This document shows, piece after piece, positions 9,271 to 18,500 of a stretch of DNA of 64,000 bases. This stretch comes from Marinilabiliales bacterium (GTDB lineage: Bacteria > Bacteroidota > Bacteroidia > Bacteroidales > SZUA-534), in NCBI GenBank assembly GCA_003512955.1, contig DOTG01000028.1, forward strand, positions 218,304-282,303. The letters are read 5' to 3'. Position 1 is the first letter of the stretch, and each line of letters starts with the position of its first letter. The notes under the pieces were generated by a model. That model saw nothing but the letters and a program-made list of their open reading frames with translations, was not told the DNA's origin and ran no database searches. The position numbers and the translations under genes were made by a program.

Positions 9271-9572
9271 TTATGCAAACGATATAATTTCTTTGGCAAC
9301 CCATAAAACAATGATTTCTTCAAATCCCAAATCCTTCCGATTGCGTAAAATTATTTGCTAACCAAATGTAGCTAATCAACCGTACAAATAATTTTTTAAT
9401 TACTACATCATGTTTACATCATACTCAGCAAACATACATCACAAATTATTTATCACATTGGTATCAATACTATTACGAATCGAAAATAATTCATCACCCC
9501 TTTGTTAAAGCATACATTTAACGCGGTTTTTTGTTCATAAAAACCAGTCAAAAACGAAGTTTTATGCAAACG
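9271..9572 (-). promoter_or_regulatory. Two LacI-type half-operators 290 bp apart
   Basis: The exact 11-mer TTATGCAAACG occurs at 9271-9281 and 9562-9572 (CGTTTGCATAA on the minus strand). Each is followed by a similar downstream sequence ending in TTTGGCAAC or TTTGGTTGC. CGTTTGCA half-sites are typical of LacI-family sugar repressors. Two copies upstream of one carbohydrate gene could bind a looping repressor. No LacI-type gene is present in the window. Confidence 0.45.
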
Positions 9573-9675
9573 TTTTAGATTTTTGGTTGCCTAAAACGGC
9601 ATTTTTTGGGTTCAATTAAAAAATAGAAACCCAATATTTAATCGTGCCTACGAACCTAAATCATCGGAAATCCTC

Positions 9676-9697
9676 CTTGGCGGGCATAGCCGCCAAG
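9676..9697. other. Perfect 8-bp hairpin
   Basis: CTTGGCGG and CCGCCAAG are separated by 6 nt in an otherwise AT-rich gap. There is no T-run on the plus strand. The role is unknown. Confidence 0.5.
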
Positions 9698-9766
9698 TAA
9701 ATTATTATTAGACATTGATAATCAGTACGTTTTATTATTATCAATTTTGTAGAACCAATCCTTTTT

Positions 9767-10402
9767 CATTCTTATTTAACCTTAGTAGAATCCATTTCCT
9801 AACACAAACCCAACCTTATTACCTTATTTATTACTTGTTCTAACATAATAAGGTAATAAGGTTATCATACGCTAACCCATTTTCTACTAAGGTTTAAAAA
9901 GGAAAATAAGGTTTTCCAATGAATTTCAATTTTAATATAACCAATTTCTATTTTTCCGGCTTTATAATCCACATATATATAGTTACTTAACCTATATTAT
10001 GCCCCGGCGGGTAGGTGCCCGGAGGGCGGAGGGGGTGATAAAGGAATTGATAGGCAATTAACTACTTACCTCAATAAGGTTATTCTCAACGGTGCTATTT
10101 TATACTAAGGTTTTGAAAGAAAATAAGGTTACAAAAGCGGAACCCTTTTCATGTAAAACACGCCGGAATCATACTCCATCCCTTTTCAGTAGTAGAATCA
10201 ATTGCATCTTAAAGGTTTTGGCTCTATTCTAAATAAAGGTTGATAGTTTTGAAAATAAGGTAATAAGGTTATTATCATTAGTTTAAAATATCCTACTAAG
10301 TTTAATTTTTAAAAAATAAGGTTTTAAAACCGCCATGAAAACCTTATTCCGATTTTTTTCAACCTTAGTAGAAATAAGGTTCTCATCAGTTAACAACCTT
10401 AT
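9767..10402. repeat. Array of about six degenerate 60-bp units built on AAGGTT
   Basis: Each full unit has the order AATAAGGTTAT, about 18 nt, CTACTAAGGTTT, about 8-15 nt, AAAATAAGGTT. Direct units lie at 9855-9914, 10073-10130 and 10262-10324, with a shorter direct unit at about 10209-10260. Reverse-complement units flank them at about 9767-9836 and 10340-10401 (AACCTTATT, AACCTTAGTAGAA, AACCTTATT). A GC-rich patch sits at 10000-10034. No convincing gene overlaps the array. The pattern resembles iterons, a multi-site protein-binding region or a decayed satellite element; which one cannot be told from the sequence. Confidence 0.65.
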
Positions 10403-10599
10403 TAGTGGTAGGTTTTGTAAAGTAATCACATTTTTAGACCATGTTAATTCTAATAATCACACGCTAATTAGAAAAGAGCCAAGGTTTTTTGTATTTCAGC
10501 TTCTTCGGTTCTTTTGGTACATCTGCCCATACAATAGGACAGAGAACCAAAAAAATTAATAATAACCTAAAATCCGCAGGTCATCTGGTAAACCGTTGA

Positions 10600-10670
10600 A
10601 AGTCACGGGGTGACTCAATTTGACACAAAGAAGGCAAACAATTGTTATTCAATTAGTCACCCCGTGACTT
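10600..10670. repeat. Nested palindromes: two 15-bp palindromes that are also inverted copies of each other
   Basis: AGTCACGGGGTGACT at 10601-10615 and AGTCACCCCGTGACT at 10655-10669 are each near-palindromic and are reverse complements of one another. Including flanks they form an imperfect 20-21 bp inverted repeat around a loop of about 30 nt. The structure can form either two small hairpins or one large cruciform. Confidence 0.7.
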
Positions 10671-10969
10671 GCGGAAATAAGGAATAACATAAAGTAACGT
10701 TATAGGTGTTGTATTGATTATTTTTTTATATTTGACCTAAGTTTACCAAAATTAAACCCGTTGCTTATTGCTTTATACTTAAAAATAGCTTGGAATACTG
10801 GTGGTTACTGATACTGTAAAAATTATGTGGCAAATACTGTTTAATGAGCGTTTTAAAATGATTATAGTGTACTAATTACGCATAACGGAAATAAGAAGTT
10901 TAAAAATATTATATAAGCGGAGGCCGAAAAGCTACACGAGTAAGCAAAACAATAAAATAACTGATTGAT

Positions 10970-10980
10970 ATGAAAAAATC
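10970..10980 (+). other. A6 tract that puts the natural ATG of the fibre-like gene out of frame
   Basis: ATG at 10970 is followed by six A and then TC, giving a stop after five codons. One more A would give MKKIILSVIALAFLPG, a normal signal peptide running straight into the long frame. The tract is a possible slipped-strand switch or a base-calling error. Confidence 0.65.
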
Positions 10981-10998
10981 ATTTTAAGTGTAATTGCA

Positions 10999-12003
10999 TT
11001 GGCATTTTTGCCGGGTTTTGTTTGGAGCCAGTACGATCTTACTAATTATGGGACAAATTCTGGGGCAACTGGACTTAAGTCTTCGTATTTTGGTGTTTCT
11101 GCTGGTTATAGTGTTGTTGCTTATTCAGCTACTGATAATACATTAATTGGAGCTTATAGCAGTAAAAACATTACTTCTGGAACCTATAATACTTTATTAG
11201 GATCTCAGAGTGGTTATACAATGACTACCGGTCATTATAATGCTATAGTAGGATCTTCAAGCGGTTATTCATTAACAACCGGACAATATAATACTATGAT
11301 GGGTTATAAAGCGGGTTATTCGGCTACTACATCAAGTAATAATACCTTTCTTGGTTACCAAGCGGGGTATAAAAGCACATATTCTAACAATGTTTATATA
11401 GGGTACAATTCGGGGTATAACAATACCATTGGTACATGTAATACATTAATAGGTGCTAGTGCCGGTTATAACAATACAAGCGGTGCACGTAATGTTTTTA
11501 TTGGTTACGCGGCAGGATATAGTGAGACTGGTTCAAATAAATTGTATATCGCTAATTCATCTACTACAACCCCTTTAATATATGGTGATTTTTCAACCAA
11601 TGCTTTAACCATTAATGGAAGTTTTACCGTGGGTACCAGCAATTTATATGTTAATACTACTAATAATACGGTGGGTATTGGTACTACCGATACCAAAGGA
11701 TATAAACTGGGGGTTAATGGAAATATCATAGCTACGGAGGTTGTTGTAAAAGAATATGTTAACTGGCCCGACTATGTTTTTGAAAACAACTATAAATTAG
11801 CTGAATTAACTGAAGTAGAAGCCTATGTAAAAGAGAAAAAACATTTACCTGGGGTTCCTTCGGCCAATGAAGTAAAGGATAATGGTGTGGCCCTAGGTGA
11901 AATGAATAAAATTTTGCTCCAGAAAATTGAGGAGATGATGCTTTACATGATACAACAACAGAAGGAAATAGATGCTTTGAAACAACAAATAAACAATAAA
12001 TAG
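10999..12003 (+). CDS. Repetitive fibre/adhesin-like exported protein
   Basis: The function is not established. The open frame begins only within the signal peptide (TTG at 10999); the true start is probably ATG 10970 with a one-base frameshift. Residues about 30-190 hold about eight imperfect 22-residue repeats of the type NTxxGxxSGYxxTTGxY, rich in Gly, Tyr, Ser and Thr, as in beta-solenoid fibres. A C-terminal module follows: VGIGTTDTKGYKLGVNG, then YVNWPDYVFENNYKLAEL, then HLPGVPSANEV, and a final coiled coil (residues about 300-334). This C-terminal layout is common in Bacteroidota tail-fibre-like surface proteins and resembles intramolecular-chaperone or trimerisation ends. It is 1 nt from the T9SS protein and just upstream of the Rhs gene, suggesting a joint surface system. 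Confidence 0.75.
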   Translation: MAFLPGFVWSQYDLTNYGTNSGATGLKSSYFGVSAGYSVVAYSATDNTLIGAYSSKNITSGTYNTLLGSQSGYTMTTGHYNAIVGSSSGYSLTTGQYNTMMGYKAGYSATTSSNNTFLGYQAGYKSTYSNNVYIGYNSGYNNTIGTCNTLIGASAGYNNTSGARNVFIGYAAGYSETGSNKLYIANSSTTTPLIYGDFSTNALTINGSFTVGTSNLYVNTTNNTVGIGTTDTKGYKLGVNGNIIATEVVVKEYVNWPDYVFENNYKLAELTEVEAYVKEKKHLPGVPSANEVKDNGVALGEMNKILLQKIEEMMLYMIQQQKEIDALKQQINNK

Positions 12004-12004
12004 C

Positions 12005-12442
12005 ATGACCTATATTAAATATCTGGTAATATTTCAGATTTTAATTTTTCTGCAATTAAATCTGAAAGGACAAAGTTCCTATAGCTTTACCTACGATGAT
12101 GCCGGGAATGCCACCTACAGGTATGTTCCCGTGGCCAAATCAACCAAATCGTTGATACTTGATACCACTGAAGTTGAAAAAAATATTCAAAACGATATTT
12201 TGGAAGAATCAATTAAAATTTATCCAAACCCGGTAACGGAAGGATTTAATATTGATCTGGCATCTACTTTTCAAACAAACCCTAAAATTGAGGTCTATTC
12301 AATCAACGGGGTTTTGGTTTATACTTCTGAATACCTGGGTGAAATACTTTGGATAGATTTGGAAAATGCTGCCCCTGGTAATTATGTATTAAGGATAATA
12401 TCCGGAGAGCAACAAATAACCCGAAAGATTATCAAAAAATAA
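12005..12442 (+). CDS. Small secreted protein with T9SS sorting domain
   Basis: 145 residues. The signal peptide is residues 1-22 (MTYIKYLVIF to LKGQ). A short segment, SYSFTYDDAGNATYRY, looks like a single YD-repeat remnant, and is followed by a type A T9SS sorting domain from about residue 70 (IKIYPNPVTEGF to the end, TRKIIKK). Little lies between signal and sorting domain, so it is almost a bare T9SS tail. It starts 1 nt after the fibre-like gene and lies 60 nt before the Rhs gene's natural ATG. It may be an accessory part that anchors or exports the neighbours, though this is inferred only from position and the YD-like segment. Confidence 0.8.
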   Translation: MTYIKYLVIFQILIFLQLNLKGQSSYSFTYDDAGNATYRYVPVAKSTKSLILDTTEVEKNIQNDILEESIKIYPNPVTEGFNIDLASTFQTNPKIEVYSINGVLVYTSEYLGEILWIDLENAAPGNYVLRIISGEQQITRKIIKK

Positions 12443-12502
12443 CCTCTGTTTAAAATAATTTATATGGATAATATGTATTTACATTATTTTAAAACAGGGT
12501 TA

Positions 12503-12547
12503 ATGCGTTTTAAAATAATACTTTTTGTATCGGGGTTATTTTTTTTT
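12503..12547 (+). other. T9 tract that puts the natural ATG of the Rhs gene out of frame
   Basis: ATG at 12503 opens a signal peptide that reaches a T9 run at 12539-12547 and then stops at NCP. With T8 it would read MRFKIILFVSGLFFLIAPK and continue in the 2049-codon frame. It is the same kind of lesion as in the fibre-like gene 1.5 kb upstream. Confidence 0.65.
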
Positions 12548-15500
12548 AATTGCCCCTAAGGCGGCTGTTGCCCAAACAACTGTTACTTACAATGAAAAAG
12601 ATATAAATCTTTCATGGGATTTGACCGTATCAAATTTTAGTTATAATTGTACCGCCCGCGATCAGGTGGTAATGTCTCCCGGCTTTAGCTTTAAAGCACA
12701 AAACGGATTGTATCTTTCCGCCAAAGCTGATAATAAGGAGATTCATGATTTGGATGAGGAATACCTTACAGAAGAAACACAACCTTCTGCCACCCCCAAT
12801 ACCAGTAACGAAGTGGGTGCCATTGGAGGGGTATTCGATGTATCCCCATCAGGGGCTGCCACCTATAATTTACCTATTACCGTTTCCCCGGGTACAATGG
12901 GGATGCAACCCAATGTTTCGGTGGTTTATAACAGCCAGGGAGGGAATGGTTTGTTGGGTGTGGGCTGGGAAATTGCCGGATTTTCGGCTATTACCCGGGT
13001 ACCGGCCAATATTTATACCGATGGTGCTGCCGGTGGTGTAAACCTCGATTTAAACGACAAATTTGCCTTAGACGGTAACCGGTTGATACTTGCTACGGGC
13101 ACTTATGGGGTTACAGCCTCTACTTATAAAACCCAAAACGAAACTTTTGTTACGGTTACTGCCTCAGGAACTGCCGGCAACGGGCCACAGTATTTTACTG
13201 TAACCACCAAAGATGGTAAAACCCTCTATTATGGTAACAGTAGCGACTCAAGGGCTTTGCCCGCAGGTAAAACCACCCCTTACATGTGGCGCCTGAACAA
13301 GGCCATGGATGCCAATGGTAACTACATGACCTTTACCTATAAAAACGTAAACGGGGAATCAGTTATTGACCGTATTGATTATACCGGCAATACCGCAGCC
13401 AGTTTGAGCACTTATAATTCGTTGGAGTTTTATTACGATAAAAAAACCGACAAAAACACTTTGTATATTGGCGGGGGCAGTGTGGCCAAAGACCTGTTGC
13501 TGCGCGAAATACGTGCCTATAGCGGCAGTACCATTGCCATGAAGTACAATTTTTATTATACCTGTTCGAACTTTACCCACCTGAATAAAATTACCCAGAC
13601 CGCCGCCGATGGCAGCCAGTTAAATCCAACCATTATTAATTGGGGAGAGTTGAACAAAACACCAATAGGCCAAATAATAACTGTTAGCAGCTCAGAGACT
13701 GGAATAGCTGCAAAAGAAAAAAATTGGACCACAGGAGATTATAATAATGATGGTTTGACAGATTTAATTGCTTATTATACATCAAATGGATTAAGAACTT
13801 TTCAGGTATATAAAGCAAATCAGACATCCAATAATACACCTACATTTTCATACTATTCTGGATTTAGTTCAATTGATTTAGCATCTGAGGAATATAGCCC
13901 AACAATTTGTAATTTAAATGGAAATAACTATGTTGAACTTGTTTCACCTTATTTAGATGGTGACCAATTTAAATTATATGTGAAAGAAAGTAGTTCTAGT
14001 AGTTGGTCACATTTCGATTTTACTTTACAAAGTTCAAGTGACTATTTACCTGTTTATTCTATAAGTAATTTGAATAATGACGGAATTAACGATATTCTTT
14101 TTATTGAAAGAAATAAAGTAAATAATTTATATAATGGTAAATTAAAATATGGTCAAACCACAATCACAGGTGGTACCTGGTTAAATTTCAATTTACCACT
14201 TGTAAGTGAACCCAAACAAATAATGGTTACTGATATTAATAATGATGGCCTTAACGATATTTTTATAATGTGTACCAATACCTATTACATTTATAAAAAT
14301 ATTGGGGGTTCCAACGGTTTGGCTTCTTTTGAGCTTCAGGCTTCGAACCTGTCATTTAATTCCGAGGGTCAATTCAGCACTGTCCGTCAAGGCGATTTTA
14401 ACGGCGATGGTTTACCCGATTTGATTCTAAATGGTGACTGTAACGCCAACTGGTATTGGGCCATTAACAATGGAAACTGGGGTTTCACGGTAAGTTTACT
14501 CCCATCTATTACTGCCATTGAGGAAAGTTTTACTACCTATAATGATTCCAGAGATAATTGCCTTGTTACCGATTTTAATAACGATGGAAAATCCGACGTA
14601 ATTATAATAGAATCGGATTATCACAAGGAAACAAATATTTATAATCAGGAATGGGGAGAGTTTGATCAGTTTATTGTTACCTGGTATAAATCAACTGGTA
14701 CAAATCTTGAAAGCTATAATACACTAACAGCAAATGACGAAAACTATTCCCTAATTAAAAGTACCGTACAGGGTGATTTTAATGGCGATGGCCGCACGGA
14801 TATTATAAATTTAGGTTCTAATTTATTAACTGCTTCAACAATAGATAATAACTTCAGGTTTTACAATACGAATAATTCAGATAATGATGATAATTTAGTT
14901 ACAGACATTACCGATGGCATGTGTAACAAAACATCCATCAATTACCAACCCATTACGCAGGGGGGCACCTCCTTTTATACCAAAGGAACCGCTTGTACCT
15001 ATCCATTAGTTGATATTCAAGTGCCTGTATATTGTGCGAAAAGCGTTACCATTCCTGATGGAATTGGTGGTACATCAGTAAATACATACAGCTACGCCAA
15101 AGCCAAAATGCATGTTACAGGACTAGGATTTTTAGGGTTTGAAACAGTTAACAGCACTAACAATGTAACAAGTATTAAAAATAGTACAACAACCACCTTA
15201 AATGCCACCTATTTTACTCCACAATTGGTAACACAAACCTCGCAATATTCTACAGGTTCTCCGTTTACAAAAGTGGAAAATACGTTTACAGTTACAGCGT
15301 CATCGGGTGTTGTTTTTAATAAACTTTATACATCAAAAACCACGGATAATTTAAAAGGTATTAATAGCACGGTTTCTTACTTATATGATGCCTCCGGTAA
15401 TGTAACGCAACAGCAAACCACCTTCTCCGATGGTTCATGGAATAAAACCGAGATGAGTGATTTTATTTTGGGAAAACCAAAAAACATTACTGCTACCAGC

Positions 15501-18500
15501 AAACATAAGGACGATGCTACTAATTTTGTAACGAATGAGAAATATACCTTTAGCACAACAGGCAACGTTCTTACCCAGATTAAAAACCAGGGAACAGCTT
15601 TTGCTGTAACTACCACCTACTCAAATTACAACGGAGTGGGTCTCCCGGGGCGTTCCGTTACATCGGCATCGGGAGTGGAAACCTATACCACCGATTATAC
15701 CTACGATGCCACCAAGCGTTTCCCGTTGACCGAAACAACCAATTTTGGTACCCGCACCCTGGCGTATGAACCCATATTCGGGCAGGTAACTTCGGAAATT
15801 GACCAAACCGGCGGACAATCCTTAACCACCACTTATACTTATGATGTTTGGAGCCGCCCCACCGGTTCAACCTCACCTACCGGGGTAAATACCACTACAA
15901 CGTATAACTGGTGCGTTGGAGGTTCGGTAACCAATGCCATATTTTATGTTTATACAACCCAAACGGGGCTACCCTGGAGCAAAACCTATTCCGATGCTTT
16001 AGGCCGCACCTTACGTGAAGAAACCATTGGTTTTAATGGTACCTCAATTTACAAAAACAATTCATTTAATAGTAAAGGACAGGTAACTCAAACCACATCG
16101 GCTAAAGGTGATGTAATCCAAACGGTTAATCTTTCCTATGATAATTATGGACGACTAACTGTTGAAAATTATAGTACAGGTAAAGAGGTAAAGTATGGTT
16201 ATAACAATTTAACTACAACCACTGAGACTGATAAAAAAATCGTAACCCAAACCTATGATTGTATGGGTAATCTGATAAGTGTACAGGAACCAATTACAGG
16301 TCATACCATTACCTACCTTTATAAATCAAACGGTAAACCTGCCTCTATTACCTCTGCCGGGGTTACCACAACCATGGGGTACGGTGCCGTGGGTCATCAA
16401 ACCAGTTTAACCGACCCCGATGCCGGGACCTCTACTTACAGTTATGATGCTTACGATAGGATTACCTATCAAAAAGATGGAAATAATAATGAATTTTGGA
16501 TAACCTATGATAAATTGGGGCGTGATAGTACAAAAACAGACCAATTGGGCAATGTCGTATCTTACTCCTATATTGCATCAGGAAACGGAAAATACCAACT
16601 GTTGCAGGAAAATTATGGAAATACCTGGAAAACCTATACCTACGATGCTTATAACCGCGTTACCCAAACCACCGAGCATGTTGATGACAATGTAGACGAC
16701 CAAACCTACATTTATAGCTACAACAGCCGGAACCAGGTAACGCAAATGGTCTATCCGAGCGGCATTACCGTTGCCAATACCTACGATAGTTATGGCAACC
16801 TGACAGGTGTAAAAAAAGATGGTTCCACCATCTGGACCCTTACTGCCGATAATGGGACTAACTATAACTTCACGTTGGGGAGCGGGGCTGCAACTTATAA
16901 TACCTTTACCAGCCATGGATTACCCTACCAGTTTTATACCGTCCGTTCATCACAAATTATCCAGGGATACCAGTACAACTTTAACAGCAGTACCGGAAAC
17001 TTAACCTCCCGGGCTGATATGCGTACAGGATATACCAACCTTTCGGAAAGTTTTTTATATGATGGTATTGAACGGTTAACCAGCGCCACTTTTGGTACTC
17101 AAACACAAAGCTATGTGTTTAATGCCAAGGGAAATATTACCCAAAAGCCAGATGCCGGAACCTACGCGTACAGTAATTCATTGAAACCTCACCAACTCAC
17201 GGGATTAACCAATGCCCCTGCAAGCATTTCACAACAGGTGGTCACCTATACCCCGTTTAATAAAGTTGAAACCTTAACGCAAGGTTCCAACAGCTATACC
17301 TTTACCTATGGGGCCAGCGAACAACGGAAAAAAATGGTGCTTTCGCAACGGAGCGGTACCACAACTACTTATTATTTTAGTAAAAACGAAGTTGAGATAA
17401 ATGGCACCCTTACCCGCCAGTTGAGTTATATCTCAGCCGGGAACGGGCTGGCAGCCATTCATGTGAAACGGAGCGATGGAACCGATACCCTTTACTACGT
17501 GCATAAAGACCACCTGGGCTCTATTATGGCTCTGACCAACGATAAAAACACCACGGTGGCCATGCAGAATTTCGATGCCTGGGGCCGTTACCGCAACCCC
17601 AATACGTGGGCCTACAGTACGCAGCGTATTACGGTTATTAACCGGGGTTATACGGGTCACGAGCATTTAACCGCCTGTAATCTGATTAATATGAATGGCC
17701 GGGTGTATGATCCTTTGCTGGGTATGTTCCTGAGCCCCGATAATTATGTGCAATCGCCCACCAGTACCCAGAATTTTAACAGGTATGCATACTGTATTAA
17801 TAATCCTTTAAAGTATACTGACCCTGACGGTGAGTTCTTTATTACTGGAACAGCATTAATTTTGGCTGCTATAATTGGAGGTAGTATTAATCTAATCTCC
17901 CAAGGTATGCAAGGAAATATTCATAATGGAATTGATGCATTTAAAGCTTTTGGTATTGGAGCCGGAGTAGGTGCTCTTTCTGCATTTGGAGGTGCTGCTG
18001 TTCTGGCAGGTGTTACTCATGCTGGTATTGCTGTTGGTAGTTTCGTAGGAGGAAGTCTTAGTGGAGCAACGAGTGGATTTATAGGAGGTTTTGGTTCAGG
18101 AACTTTAAATTCAAAAATCATGGAAGGTAACAGTTGGGATGCTTCTTTTTCTAAGGGAGTACACAATGGCATTGTTGGGGCAATTGCAGGAGGAGCTATT
18201 GGTGGTGTGTTGGGAGGTGCTTCGGCACTTAAAGATGGCAGGAGATTTTGGACTGGTACTAATAAGTGTGATTATGGTATTAATCTTAACAAAGGAAATC
18301 CATATTTAATAAAGACAAAATGGGGGAAGGAAGCTGTTTCTGACACTAAATGGATTGATGTCAAAGACTTTGATAATATGGAAACTAATATTAATCAAAA
18401 TCTTCAGGACGGCACATACAAAGTAACTTGGAACATAAATGAAGGTACTGGTGTAAGAACTATAGTCTCTAATAGCGAGTACGATAATATTGTAGGAGGT

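Noticed and set aside
9767..10402. CRISPR array
   Set aside because: Units are degenerate, of unequal spacing and partly inverted, with no unique spacers of constant length and no cas genes.
10335..10559. 74-codon plus-strand frame in the AAGGTT repeat area
   Set aside because: It overlaps the repeat units, has no family pattern, and its composition is that of the non-coding gap.
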